Source: Nocardiopsis endophytica (GTDB lineage: Bacteria > Actinomycetota > Actinomycetes > Streptosporangiales > Streptosporangiaceae). Taken from it: a DNA stretch of 64,000 bases. This document shows positions 37,339-46,140 of this stretch, one piece after another. The stretch's first letter is position 1; every line of letters starts with the position of its first letter. The DNA lies in assembly GCF_027706725.1 (NCBI RefSeq), contig NZ_JAQFWQ010000018.1:20245-84244 (forward strand), given 5' to 3'. The notes under the pieces were generated by a model. That model did no database searches. It had not been told where the DNA came from and saw only the letters and a program-made list of their open reading frames with translations. A program made the position numbers and the translations under genes.

Positions 37339-38265
37339 TCAGGCGCGCACCGACGCCGTGGCCGCCTCCGGGTTCATCGCCGCCTCGCGCAGCGCCCGCA
37401 CGGTCGCGCTGATGGCGGGCCTGCGCGCCGCGTCGGCGTTCCAGAACACGTACACCTGCCGCACCAGAGCCGGCTGCACCTGCACCAGCCGCACCCCCTC
37501 GGGCACCGGCCCCCGGCCCAGGCGCGGCATGACCGCCGCGCCCAACCCGGCGGCGACCAGCGCCAGCTTGGTCTGGTGCTCCTCGGCGGTGTGCACGATC
37601 CGCGGCTCGCTCCCCTGCTCGCTGATCATCCGGTGCAGCCACTCGCCGCAGGCGCCCCCGCGCGGCCAGCTGATCCAGGGCAGGTCCACCACCTCGTCCA
37701 GCGCGACCAGCCCGCGGTGCGCCAGCGGGTGCCCGGAGGGCAGCGCCAGGTCGGCGATGTCCTCCATCAGCGGGGTGCGCTCCATCCCGCGCGGCAGCGG
37801 GAGCGGCGCCCCCGTCCAGTCCACCACGACCGCCATGTCGGCGTCGCCCCTGCTCACGGCCGGGATACTGTCGTCCGGCTCCTGCTCGACCAGCTCCACG
37901 GCGAGCCGGGGGTGGCACTCCTTCAGGGACACCAGGGCGTGCGGCACCAGGCCGCGCGCGGCGGTCGCGATCGACGCCAGGCGCAGGTGCCCGATGACCG
38001 CGTCGCGGTGCGCCTCCAGGTCGGCCTCGGCCTGGCGGACCAGGGAGAGGATCTGCCCCGTGTGCTCGACCAGCACCTCGGCGGCCTCGGTGAGCCGGAT
38101 CCCGCGCCCGTTGCGCTCGACAAGGGGCTGGCCGACCTCCCGCTCCAGCTTGCTCAGCTGTTGGGAGACGGCCGAGTTGGTGACCCGGAGCTCCTCAGCG
38201 GCCCCGGTGAGCGATCCGTTGGCGGCGATGGCGTGTAGGACGCGCATTCGATCCACGCTCAGCAT
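37339..38265 (-). CDS. LysR-family transcriptional regulator
   Basis: A 308-residue LysR regulator. The N-terminal winged helix is clear: DRMRVLHAIAANGSLTGAAEELRVTNSAVSQQLSKLEREVGQPLVERNGRGIRLTEAAEVL. The effector domain follows (GHLRLASIATAARGLVPHALVSLKECHPRLAVELVEQEPDDSIPAVSRGDADMAVVVDW). It ends in a C-terminal PALVRQVYVFWNADAARRPAISATVRALREAA. No divergent target gene lies next to it. The ProC-like gene is 287 nt downstream on the same strand, so the regulon cannot be inferred. Confidence 0.92.
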   Translation of the reverse strand: MLSVDRMRVLHAIAANGSLTGAAEELRVTNSAVSQQLSKLEREVGQPLVERNGRGIRLTEAAEVLVEHTGQILSLVRQAEADLEAHRDAVIGHLRLASIATAARGLVPHALVSLKECHPRLAVELVEQEPDDSIPAVSRGDADMAVVVDWTGAPLPLPRGMERTPLMEDIADLALPSGHPLAHRGLVALDEVVDLPWISWPRGGACGEWLHRMISEQGSEPRIVHTAEEHQTKLALVAAGLGAAVMPRLGRGPVPEGVRLVQVQPALVRQVYVFWNADAARRPAISATVRALREAAMNPEAATASVRA

Positions 38266-38485
38266 GAAGTGATGCTAACCCCGCCAACGCCGCATGCGAA
38301 GATGTTGTGAGCCGTCCGACGTCCAAGGGGTGAGATCTTCGGTGGTGGGGTGACCACCGGGACGGTCCGGCGGAACGGTCCGGCCGCGTCGAGACCGGCG
38401 CCCCGGGCCCTGGGGCCCAGGGCGTGCGGCCCGACGCGGCGCACGGGACCACGCGTCGTCGCCCAGTCCGACGCGGCGCGCGGCC

Positions 38486-39412
38486 CTACTCGTCGCGCAG
38501 CTTCTCGACCGCCGCGGCCAGGTCGTCCGGGTAGGGGCTCTCGAACTCCACCGGCCGCCCCTCGGTCGGGTGGTCGAAGCCCAGCCGCACCGCGTGCAGC
38601 CACTGTCGGGCCACCCCCAGCCGCTCGGCCAGGGTCGGGTCGGCCCCGTACAGCCGGTCCCCCACACAGGGGTGGCGCAGCGCCGACATGTGCACGCGGA
38701 TCTGGTGCGTGCGGCCGGTCTCCAGCTTGATCTCCAACAGGCTGGCCGCGCGGAACGCCTCGATGGTGTCGTAGTGGGTCACCGACGGCCGGCCGCCCGC
38801 GACCACGGCGAAGCGCCCGTCGCCGGAGGGGTGGCGGTCGATGGGGGCGTCCACGGTGCCGCGCAGCGGGTCCGGGTGGCCCTGCACCAGCGTGTGGTAG
38901 CGCTTGTCGACCGTGCGCTCCTTGAAGGCGCGCTTGAGCACCGAGTAGGCGGCCTCGCTCTTGGCGAGCACCATCAGGCCGGTGGTGTTGGCGTCCAGCC
39001 GGTGCACGATGCCCTGGCGCTCGGCGGCGCCGCTGGTGGTGAGCTGGACGCCCATGGCCAGCAGGCCCTCCAGGACCGAGGGGCCGGTCCAGCCCACGGT
39101 GGGGTGGGCGACCACGCCGATGGGCTTGTCGACGACGACGATGTCGCCGTCCTCGTGCACGACGCGCAGCCCCGGCACCGGCTCGGGCCGGGGCGTGGGG
39201 GCCGAGGGCGGCGGGGGGAGGGTGACCTCCAGCCAGGCCCCCGCGGCGACGCGGTCGGACTTGGCGGCCTCGGCGCCGTCGACGCGCACGTTTCCGTCGG
39301 CGATGAGCTCGGCGGCGCGGGTGCGGGACAGCCCGAACAGCCGCGCCATCGCGGCATCGAGGCGGTCGCCCTCCAGGCCGTCCGGCACCGGCATGCTGCG
39401 GTGGTCGGTCAC
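38486..39412 (-). CDS. RluD-type 23S rRNA pseudouridine synthase
   Basis: A 308-residue protein of the RluA/RluD family. An S4 domain ([40 protein letters not shown]) is followed by the synthase core. That core carries [24 protein letters not shown], the catalytic-Asp motif [20 protein letters not shown] and the C-terminal [27 protein letters not shown]. It starts at GTG 39412 and overlaps lspA by 4 nt, the usual lspA-rluD pair. It modifies uridines in 23S rRNA or tRNA. The exact site is not determined. Confidence 0.93.
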   Translation of the reverse strand: MTDHRSMPVPDGLEGDRLDAAMARLFGLSRTRAAELIADGNVRVDGAEAAKSDRVAAGAWLEVTLPPPPSAPTPRPEPVPGLRVVHEDGDIVVVDKPIGVVAHPTVGWTGPSVLEGLLAMGVQLTTSGAAERQGIVHRLDANTTGLMVLAKSEAAYSVLKRAFKERTVDKRYHTLVQGHPDPLRGTVDAPIDRHPSGDGRFAVVAGGRPSVTHYDTIEAFRAASLLEIKLETGRTHQIRVHMSALRHPCVGDRLYGADPTLAERLGVARQWLHAVRLGFDHPTEGRPVEFESPYPDDLAAAVEKLRDE

Positions 39413-40086
39413 CTCTTCTCCCCCTCTCCCGTGTCGCGTCCGGCGGCGCCGCGGTCCGTCCCGGCCTGGGCGGGCCCGTCGGCGCCGTCCGCCTCCCCGG
39501 CCGTGCCCGACTCCCCGGCCCCGGGGCCGGCGGCGTCCGTCCCTGCGGCCTCGTCCGTGTCCCCGGTCCCGTCCCCGGCCTTGTCGCCCTCGCGGGTGCC
39601 GTCGATGTTCACCCCGCGGAAGGCCAGCACCACCGCCAGGGCGCTGCCCACCACCAGGCTGGAGTCGGCCAGGTTGAACACCGGCCAGTTGGGGAGCTGG
39701 ATCCAGTCGACCACGTGCCCGTGCAGTGGGCCCGGCGGCCGGAAGAGCCGGTCCATGAGGTTCCCGGCGGCGCCGCCCAGGATCAGCCCCAGCGACAGCG
39801 CCCAGGCCAGGCTGCGCAGGCGCCGGGCGATGACCGCGATGTAAACGACCACACCGATCGAGATCAGGCTGAACACCCACGTCATGCCGGTGCCGATGGA
39901 GAAGGCCGCCCCCGGGTTGAACACCAGGGTGAACCGGAGCAGGTCCCCCACGACCGCGACGCTCTCCCCGGGGGCGAAGCGCGCCAGCACGATCTCCTTG
40001 GTGGCGTAGTCCAGGGCCAGCGCGACCGCGGCCACCACCGCCACAAGAACGAACCGCCGCGGCTTGGTCGCGGCGGATCCGTTCAC
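39409..40086 (-). CDS. lspA: Lipoprotein signal peptidase (signal peptidase II)
   Basis: LspA cleaves the signal peptide of prolipoproteins in the membrane. Four membrane helices are seen, with the signatures [47 protein letters not shown] (first catalytic Asp) and [22 protein letters not shown] (second catalytic Asp). After the last helix there is a hydrophilic tail of ~70 residues rich in Gly, Asp, Glu and Ala that ordinary LspA lacks. The start is uncertain. GTG 40086 has AAAGGA 2 nt upstream, whereas a CTG at 40125 has GAGGAG at perfect spacing and would couple it to traR. Confidence 0.9.
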   Translation of the reverse strand: MNGSAATKPRRFVLVAVVAAVALALDYATKEIVLARFAPGESVAVVGDLLRFTLVFNPGAAFSIGTGMTWVFSLISIGVVVYIAVIARRLRSLAWALSLGLILGGAAGNLMDRLFRPPGPLHGHVVDWIQLPNWPVFNLADSSLVVGSALAVVLAFRGVNIDGTREGDKAGDGTGDTDEAAGTDAAGPGAGESGTAGEADGADGPAQAGTDRGAAGRDTGEGEKR

Positions 40087-40121
40087 CGTCCTTTGTCCGT
40101 CCCCGGAGGGCTCAACGTCAG

Positions 40122-40526
40122 TCAGCGACGCTCCTCGCGTTGTTTGCACGCCACGCACAGCAGGGCGCGCGGGTATGCCTGGAGGCGGGCCTTGCCGATC
40201 GCCTGGCCGCAGGAGTCGCACACCCCGTAGGTGCCCGCGTCCATCCGTGCGATCGCCCGCTCGCTCTGCGCGAGCAGGTCACGGCTATTGTAGGCCAGTG
40301 CCAGGTCGTGTTCGCGCTGGTACGCCTTCGCCCCGGTATCGGTGGGGTCGTCCCCGGCGTTGGCCACCGCGTCCGTGAGCTGTTCGGCCAGCTCCGACTC
40401 GGTGTCGGCGATCTTCTCGCGCAGCAGCGCGATCTCCTGTTCCAGCGACCCGCGGACCTCGGCGAGCTCCCCGGTGGTCCAGGGCTCCTCCCCGGTGCGC
40501 GCCGGCGGCAGCTTCGCTGCGCTCAC
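40122..40526 (-). CDS. TraR/DksA-family zinc-finger protein
   Basis: A 134-residue protein from GTG 40526, where AGGAGG stands 5 nt upstream. Another GTG at 40616 would add 30 residues without a good ribosome site. A coiled-coil region (ELAEVRGSLEQEIALLREKIADTESELAEQL, then HDLALAYNSRDLLAQSERAIARMDAGTYG) precedes the C4 zinc finger CDSCGQAIGKARLQAYPRALLCVACK. DksA-like proteins bind RNA polymerase through the secondary channel. In actinomycetes this gene commonly precedes lspA. It is the first gene of a traR-lspA-rluD unit. Confidence 0.88.
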   Translation of the reverse strand: MSAAKLPPARTGEEPWTTGELAEVRGSLEQEIALLREKIADTESELAEQLTDAVANAGDDPTDTGAKAYQREHDLALAYNSRDLLAQSERAIARMDAGTYGVCDSCGQAIGKARLQAYPRALLCVACKQREERR

Positions 40527-40616
40527 GTCGCCCTCCTCGCGCCGTCCCCCGCGGTTCCCGTGGTCCGTTCCGCCGCTCGACCGCTCCGCCGATGTGTCCG
40601 CCGATGTGGACGTCAC

Positions 40617-40969
40617 CTTCAGGCCCCCGCTTCAGATCCGGGCGGCCGCCCCCGGCCGCCCCCGTCGTACACCCCCGCCGACGTGCGCAAACGCCGCCGA
40701 TTCGGGGGATTGCCGCACAATGCCGGGTAGCTTAGGCGGCCGGGGTCGGCGAAGCAATGAACCACGGCGTTCCACGGAATCACCGCCTCTTTCCCCTTTG
40801 TTGTTCCCCCGTTCGCCTCGTCCGATTCGCTGGGGGCGGTCGGCCCGGGGCCGGGGTCGGCCGGGGACGGGGTCAGCCCGGGGGCGGGGTCGGCGCGCGA
40901 AGGGCGCGGCGGCGGCGCGCCCCAGGGGGCGTCCGGGAGACACCGCGGCGGTGTGCAGGGCCGAGCCCG
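40617..40969. other. Intergenic region with G-rich tandem repeat
   Basis: This gap carries the traR promoter region (AT-rich around 40685-40735) and, further on, the G-rich repeat at 40840-40889. No gene is seen. Confidence 0.5.
40840..40889 (+). repeat. Three tandem 16-17-nt G-rich units, quadruplex-like
   Basis: TCGGCCCGGGGCCGGGG (40840-40856), TCGGCCGGGGACGGGG (40857-40872) and TCAGCCCGGGGGCGGGG (40873-40889) follow one another. The plus strand has several GGGG tracts separated by 2 or 6 nt, matching the usual G-quadruplex pattern. It lies just downstream of the small gene at 40970 (minus strand), where it could slow polymerase. Confidence 0.55.
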
Positions 40970-41245
40970 CTACTCGGCCGCGGCGAAGCCCCCGTAGTCC
41001 TCGGCGAGGCGGGACAGGTGCGGCTCGTCGAACACGGCCGGCCCTCCGTGCGGCCCCACCTCCACCACGATCACCCAGTCGACGTCCTCGGCGTCGTCCT
41101 CGCCCGCGAGCATGTCCCGGTGCACCGCGCACGGCTCGTAGCCCTGGTCCTGGAGCTGCTCGGCCAGCTCCTCGGCGTCCTCCCGGTCGGGCAGCGTGAC
41201 CAGCACCCGCCCCTCGGACGTCGCGCCGCTCTGCGTGTCGGCCAT
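40970..41245 (-). CDS. Small conserved acidic protein of unknown function
   Basis: A 91-residue protein from ATG 41245. It has an alternating fold pattern: GRVLVTLPDREDAEELAEQLQDQGYEPCAVHRDMLAGEDDAEDVDWVIVVEV, then EPHLSRLAEDYGGFAAAE. This resembles a small ferredoxin-like alpha/beta domain, and the pattern suggests a true protein, but I do not know a function. It is divergent from the T-box/ileS unit and is not part of the long Arg-rich ORF upstream of its start. Confidence 0.65.
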   Translation of the reverse strand: MADTQSGATSEGRVLVTLPDREDAEELAEQLQDQGYEPCAVHRDMLAGEDDAEDVDWVIVVEVGPHGGPAVFDEPHLSRLAEDYGGFAAAE

Positions 41246-41467
41246 CCGGTTCCTCTCCTCGCTCGTGTCATCACGTGTCGTCGCGTGCCATCGCGTCCCG
41301 CGCTCGGCCGCACCCGCCGGCCGCACCCGTCGGGCGGCCCCTGCGCACGGCCGTGCGCCAGTATGCCCGGGTCCCCGTCGGGCACCGCGCACTCCCCTCC
41401 CGAAGGCGTCCGGGCACGCCCGGACGCGCCCGCGGAAATCGCGTCGGAGCGGCGGGCCGGTTGCGTT

Positions 41468-41726
41468 ATCCTCGACACCACAGCAGGGCGACGACGGGGA
41501 CGAGTACCGCGCGGAGCACAGCCCAGAGCGACCCGGGGACGGTGGGAGCCCGGGGGCATGACCGGCGGGAAGATCACCCCTGAGCCGCCGGAGGAACGGC
41601 CCCGCAGGGCTCAGTAGAACCGGCACGCAGCGAACGAAGCGGGGAGCGCACGCGCTCCCAAGGAGGGTGGTACCGCGGGGCCCGCGCCTCGTCCCTCCAT
41701 CAGGACCGCACCCCTGATGGAAAGGG
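41468..41726 (+). ncRNA. Translational T-box leader of ileS
   Basis: The conserved T-box sequence GGTGGTACCGCGG is at 41666-41678, directly after a stem III hairpin (GGGAGCG 41642-41648 with CGCTCCC 41653-41659). Upstream, GCGACCCGGGGA and GAGCCCGGG (about 41528-41554) fit the stem II/IIA-B pseudoknot of actinobacterial ileS leaders. CCCTCC (41693-41698) can pair either with GGAGGG (41662-41667) in the anti-sequestrator, or as CCCTCCAT with ATGGAAAGGG (41717-41726), hiding the ribosome site. There is no terminator, so control should be at translation: uncharged tRNA(Ile) frees the site. The specifier is not certain. AUC occurs at 41468-41470 and 41573-41575. The 5' end is approximate. Confidence 0.88.
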
Positions 41727-41733
41727 CAGCCAC

Positions 41734-44700
41734 GTGACAGCGCCAGCAGAAGAACCCTCCGCCTCCCGCTCCCGGCCCTTCCCCGCCCTCCCCGCGCAGA
41801 TCGACCTGCCCGCGGTGGAGCACGAGGTACTGAAGCGCTGGTCCGAGCAGAAGGTCTTCGAGCGCTCCCTCGACAAGACCAAGGACGGCCCGAACTGGGT
41901 CTTCTACGAGGGTCCGCCCACCGGCAACGGCAAGCCCGGCGTGCACCACGTCGAGGCCCGCGTCTTCAAGGACGTCTTCCCCCGCTTCAAGACCATGAAG
42001 GGCCACCGGGTCGACCGCAAGGCCGGCTGGGACTGCCACGGCCTGCCGGTCGAGGTGGCCGTGGAGAAGGAGCTGGGGCTCAGCGGCAAGAAGGACATCG
42101 AGGAGTACGGCGTCGCCGAGTTCAACGCGCGGTGCCGCGAGTCGGTGCTGCGGCACGTGGACGCCTTCACCGAGATGACCGAGCGCATGGGCTACTGGGT
42201 CGACCTCGACGACCCGTACCGCACCATGGACGCGCAGTACGTGGAGTCGGTCTGGTGGGCGCTCAAGCGGATCCACGAGAAGGGCCTGCTGGTCCGCGAC
42301 TACCGGATCAGCCCCTACTGCCCGCGCTGCGGCACCACGCTGTCCGACCACGAGCTGGCCCAGGGCTACGAGACGGTCACCGACCCCTCGGTGTACGTGC
42401 GCTTCCCCATCACCTCGGGCCCGCTGGCCTCCCCCGAGCGCCCCACCTCCCTGCTGGTGTGGACCACCACCCCGTGGACGCTGGTGTCCAACACGGCGGT
42501 GGCCGTGCACCCGGACGTGCCCTACGTCGTGGCCACCGACGGCACCGAGCGGCTGCTCATCGCCGAGCCCCTGTTCGAGAAGGTGCTCGGCGAGGGCTGG
42601 ACGCCGACCGGGGAGCGCTTCGAGGGCGGGGAGATGGAGCGCTGGACCTACCAGCGCCCCTTCGAGCTGGTGGACTTCGACGCCCCGGCGCACTACGTGG
42701 TGCTGGCCGACTACGTCACCGTCGAGGACGGCACCGGCATGGTGCACCAGGCGCCCGCGTTCGGCGCCGACGACATGGCGGTCGCCCGCGCCTACGGCCT
42801 GCCGGTGGTCAACCCGGTGCGCGCCGACGGCACCTTCGAGGACGGGCTGGACCTGGTCGGCGGGGTGTTCTTCAAGACGGCCGACGCGGCCCTGGTGGAG
42901 GACCTGACCGGGCGCGGCCTGATGTTCCGGGTGCAGGGGTACGAGCACAGCTACCCGCACTGCTGGCGGTGCCACACCGCCCTGCTGTACTACGCGGTCC
43001 CGTCCTGGTACGTGCGCACCACCGAGATCAAGGACGAGCTGCTCGCCCAGAACGCGGCCACCAACTGGTACCCCGAGAACGTCAAGGAGGGGCGCTACGG
43101 GGAGTGGCTGCGCAACAACATCGACTGGGCGCTGTCGCGCAGCCGGTACTGGGGCACGCCGCTGCCGGTGTGGCTGTGCGCCGACGAGCACACGACGGTG
43201 GTCGGGTCGCTGGCCGAGCTGAGCGACCTCGCGGGGCGGGACCTGAGCGCGCTGGACCCGCACCGGCCCTACGTGGACGACGTAGTGCTGGACTGCCCGC
43301 AGTGCGGGGCCCAGGCCCACCGGGTGCCGGAGGTCATCGACGCCTGGTTCGACTCGGGGTCGATGCCGTTCGCCCAGTGGGGGGCGCCGCACCGCAACGA
43401 GGAGGTCTTCGAGGAGAACTTCCCGGCCCAGTACATCTGCGAGGCCATCGACCAGACCCGCGGGTGGTTCTACTCGCTGATGGCGGTCAGCACCCTGGTG
43501 TTCGGGCGGTCCTCCTACGAGAACGTGGTCTGCCTGGGGCACATCCTGGCCGAGGACGGCCGGAAGATGAGCAAGCACCTGGGCAACGTGCTGGAGCCGA
43601 TCCCGGTGATGGACCGGCACGGCGCCGACGCGCTGCGCTGGTTCATGGCGGCCAGCGGCTCGCCGTGGGCGGCCCGCAGGGTGGGGCACGCCGCGCTCGA
43701 GGAGATCGTCCGCAAGGTCCTGCTGACCTACTACAACACGGCGTCGTTCTTCACGCTGTACGCCAACGCCGGTGAGGGCTGGTCGCCGGAGCGCCTGGCC
43801 GAGGCCCCGGCCCCGGCGGACCGGCCGCTGCTGGACCGGTGGCTGCTGTCGGAGCTGAACCAGGTGGTGGCCGACGTGGACGCCGCACTGGAGGACTTCG
43901 ACACCGCGGGGGCGGGCCGCCGCCTGACCGCGTTCATCGACGACCTGTCCAACTGGTACGTGCGCCGGTCCCGCCGCCGGTTCTGGGCGGGCGCCTCCAC
44001 CCCGGAGGGCGCGGCGGCCTTCGCCACGCTCTACGAGACGCTGGAGACGCTGACCACGGTGCTGGCGCCGATCGTGCCGTTCCTGACCGACCACGTGTGG
44101 GCGGCGCTGCGCCGCCCGGGCGCGCCGGAGTCGGTGCACCTGGCGGACTGGCCCGAGGCCGACCCGGCGCTGGTGGACGAGGGGCTGTCCCGGGACATGG
44201 CGCTGGTGCGGCGGCTGGTGGAGCTGGGCCGGGCGGCCCGCGTGGACTCGGCGGTGCGCACCCGGCAGCCGCTGGGGCGCGCCCTGGTGGGGGCCCGCGG
44301 GTTCGACGGGCTGCCCGAGCAGCTCAGGGCGCAGATCACCGAGGAGCTCAACGTGGGGTCGCTGGAGGCGCTGTCCTCGGTCGGCGGCGACCTGGTGGAG
44401 TACACGGTCAAGCCGAACTTCCGGGCGCTGGGCAAGCGGTTCGCGAAGCGGACCCCGCTGGTGGCCCAGGCGATCGGCGCCGCCGACGCCAAGGAGCTGG
44501 TCGAGCAGGTGCGCGGGACCGGCTGGGCGCACGTGCAGGTCGAGGGCGAACCGGTGGAGATCAGCGCCGATGAGCTGCTGGTGACCGAGCAGCCGCGCGA
44601 GGGGTGGGCGGTGTCCACCGTGAACGGCGAGACGGTGGCCCTGGACCTGGAGCTGACCCCGGAGCTGCAGCGGGCGGGGCTGGCCCGCGAGGTGGTCCGG

Positions 44701-44934
44701 CTGGTGCAGGACGCCCGCAAGAGCAGCGGCCTGGACATCTCCGACAGGATCGAGCTGGCGTGGTCGGCGTCCGACCCGCAGACCGAGTGGGCCCTGGCCG
44801 AGCACGCCGAGTCCATCTCCGGCGAGGTGCTGGCCACGACGTTCACCCAGGTGGAGGAGGCCCCGAAGGAGGAGGGCCACCACGCGGTCACCTCCGAGGA
44901 GTTCGGCGTGACCGTCTGGATCCGCAAGGCCTGA
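41734..44934 (+). CDS. ileS: Isoleucyl-tRNA synthetase
   Basis: A 1066-residue class I synthetase that charges tRNA(Ile). The HIGH region reads GPPTGNGKPGVHHVEARVFKD, and the KMSKS loop is GRKMSKHLGN. Between them are the CP1 editing domain (LLVWTTTPWTLVSNTAVAVHP) and WSRSRYWGTPLPVW-like sequence. A zinc-type CPRCG lies at YCPRCGTT. The anticodon-binding and C-terminal domains follow. The length and the HxxH form without a C-terminal Cys-rich zinc finger fit the eukaryote-like, often mupirocin-tolerant class, which is an inference. GTG 41734 follows AAAGGG by 7 nt and is under T-box control. Confidence 0.96.
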   Translation: MTAPAEEPSASRSRPFPALPAQIDLPAVEHEVLKRWSEQKVFERSLDKTKDGPNWVFYEGPPTGNGKPGVHHVEARVFKDVFPRFKTMKGHRVDRKAGWDCHGLPVEVAVEKELGLSGKKDIEEYGVAEFNARCRESVLRHVDAFTEMTERMGYWVDLDDPYRTMDAQYVESVWWALKRIHEKGLLVRDYRISPYCPRCGTTLSDHELAQGYETVTDPSVYVRFPITSGPLASPERPTSLLVWTTTPWTLVSNTAVAVHPDVPYVVATDGTERLLIAEPLFEKVLGEGWTPTGERFEGGEMERWTYQRPFELVDFDAPAHYVVLADYVTVEDGTGMVHQAPAFGADDMAVARAYGLPVVNPVRADGTFEDGLDLVGGVFFKTADAALVEDLTGRGLMFRVQGYEHSYPHCWRCHTALLYYAVPSWYVRTTEIKDELLAQNAATNWYPENVKEGRYGEWLRNNIDWALSRSRYWGTPLPVWLCADEHTTVVGSLAELSDLAGRDLSALDPHRPYVDDVVLDCPQCGAQAHRVPEVIDAWFDSGSMPFAQWGAPHRNEEVFEENFPAQYICEAIDQTRGWFYSLMAVSTLVFGRSSYENVVCLGHILAEDGRKMSKHLGNVLEPIPVMDRHGADALRWFMAASGSPWAARRVGHAALEEIVRKVLLTYYNTASFFTLYANAGEGWSPERLAEAPAPADRPLLDRWLLSELNQVVADVDAALEDFDTAGAGRRLTAFIDDLSNWYVRRSRRRFWAGASTPEGAAAFATLYETLETLTTVLAPIVPFLTDHVWAALRRPGAPESVHLADWPEADPALVDEGLSRDMALVRRLVELGRAARVDSAVRTRQPLGRALVGARGFDGLPEQLRAQITEELNVGSLEALSSVGGDLVEYTVKPNFRALGKRFAKRTPLVAQAIGAADAKELVEQVRGTGWAHVQVEGEPVEISADELLVTEQPREGWAVSTVNGETVALDLELTPELQRAGLAREVVRLVQDARKSSGLDISDRIELAWSASDPQTEWALAEHAESISGEVLATTFTQVEEAPKEEGHHAVTSEEFGVTVWIRKA

Positions 44935-44961
44935 CCGCCGAGCCGACCGGTCATCCATGAC

Positions 44962-44996
44962 GTGGGCCCCGCCCGGCACCGCCGGACGGGGCCCAC
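44962..44996 (+). terminator. Terminator after ileS
   Basis: Perfect 10-nt arms GTGGGCCCCG (44962-44971) and CGGGGCCCAC (44987-44996) with a 15-nt loop, 28 nt beyond the ileS stop, followed by CCTT. Confidence 0.65.
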
Positions 44997-45028
44997 CCTT
45001 GGAGTCCGCGCGGACAGGCGGGTGTGCT

Positions 45029-45098
45029 CGTCGTTGATCTCGGGGGAAACGACGCTTCCGGGCCGGTTTTAGGGGCGCTTTTCCCGAGATCAACGACG
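45029..45098. repeat. Dispersed palindromic element, copy C
   Basis: Perfect 16-nt arms CGTCGTTGATCTCGGG (45029-45044) and CCCGAGATCAACGACG (45083-45098). Inside, GAAACGACGCT faces GGCGCTTTT. It is nearly the same as copy B in layout and sits between the convergent ileS and DUF1963-like genes, beyond the ileS terminator. Confidence 0.8.
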
Positions 45099-45118
45099 CA
45101 GGGGCGGCGCTCAGGCGC

Positions 45119-46012
45119 CTATGAGCAGTCGAACCGGTACTCGATCGGGCGGCCCGGGCAGGCCCGGCATTCGAAGATGTAGAGGCCGCCCACGTCCCCC
45201 AGCATCACTCCGGCGGCGTCCTGTGCCGAACTCGCCGGTTCGGTGGTGAAAACGTCCGCATCCGGATCGGCGGGGCGGTCCTCCACGGGGAGCCAGGTGT
45301 GCCAGGAACCGCCGTCGAACTCCCAGCTCGCCACGGTGAGCAGGTGCTCCGTCCGGCGGCCGCAGGCCTGGCAGTCCGGCCAGTCCGGGTCCTGGGTCCA
45401 GCTCGGATAGCCGCCCAGCTTGATTCCCGGCGCCTCGGCGAGGTGGCTCATGTACTCCCAGCCCTGCTCATCCTCCAGCCGTTCGAACCGCTCCTTCAGC
45501 GCGTCCTTGAGTTCCTCCGGCAGATCCCATCCGGGGTACTCCGTCACCGTTTCCGGGTGGACGGCGCAGGGGTCGGGAACGTGGTCCTCCAGGGCCGAAT
45601 CGTCCGGGGGCGGGCCGGTCCGCACGTCGCCCACATCATCGGCGCTGCGCCAATGGACACGGGGCAACGGAGAACCGGCCTCGCCGTGGACGTAAGGGCA
45701 CCAGAGGACCTGCAGGAGGTCGCGCCCTTCGGGGAAAGGCAGCCCGGGCGCATCCGCTCGGCGGACCTGAACGACGGGCACCAGGGGCACCTCGTCCTCA
45801 TCCGGGTCATCGTCGTAGTCCGGGGAGTGCTCCCCGGAACAGGAGGGCCACGGCTCGTCGGCCGGCCAGAGCAGGGGCCCTCCGACCGAACTATCGTGAG
45901 CGGACGGGGCGCCGCTGCGCGGGTGCAGCCGTATCGCCGTGGTGCGCCACGGCTTCAATTCCGGGAACAGTTCCCCAACGTCCACCGGCCGGGGCGGAGT
46001 GTGCCGTGCCAC
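45119..46012 (-). CDS. DUF1963-family protein
   Basis: A 297-residue cytoplasmic protein from GTG 46012 with GAGGAG upstream. It has the DUF1963/YwqG pattern: SSVGGPLLWPADEPWPSC, VPVVQVRRADAPGLPFPEGRDLLQVLWCP, and KLGGYPSWTQDPDWPDCQACGRRTEHLLTVASWEFDG. The C-terminal part is MLGDVGGLYIFECRACPGRPIEYRFDCS. Two CxxC pairs (CQAC and CRAC) could bind a metal. The family's role is unknown. It is probably monocistronic. Confidence 0.8.
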   Translation of the reverse strand: MARHTPPRPVDVGELFPELKPWRTTAIRLHPRSGAPSAHDSSVGGPLLWPADEPWPSCSGEHSPDYDDDPDEDEVPLVPVVQVRRADAPGLPFPEGRDLLQVLWCPYVHGEAGSPLPRVHWRSADDVGDVRTGPPPDDSALEDHVPDPCAVHPETVTEYPGWDLPEELKDALKERFERLEDEQGWEYMSHLAEAPGIKLGGYPSWTQDPDWPDCQACGRRTEHLLTVASWEFDGGSWHTWLPVEDRPADPDADVFTTEPASSAQDAAGVMLGDVGGLYIFECRACPGRPIEYRFDCS

Positions 46013-46140
46013 CCGTCTCTCCTCAGCGTCGTTCCTTTTGGATACGCCGAGACCCTAGAGCGAGGGTGTGACGACCTTCAGGCGCCCTCGATCCTTCCGG
46101 AGCCGCCGTGGGCGAGGCGGCTCGCTCCCCTTCCGGGTGG

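Noticed and set aside
38407..38423. Palindrome GCCCTGGGGCCCAGGGC beyond the pseudouridine synthase gene as a terminator
   Set aside because: It is 63 nt past the stop, with a one-base centre and no U-tract. It could be chance in GC-rich DNA.
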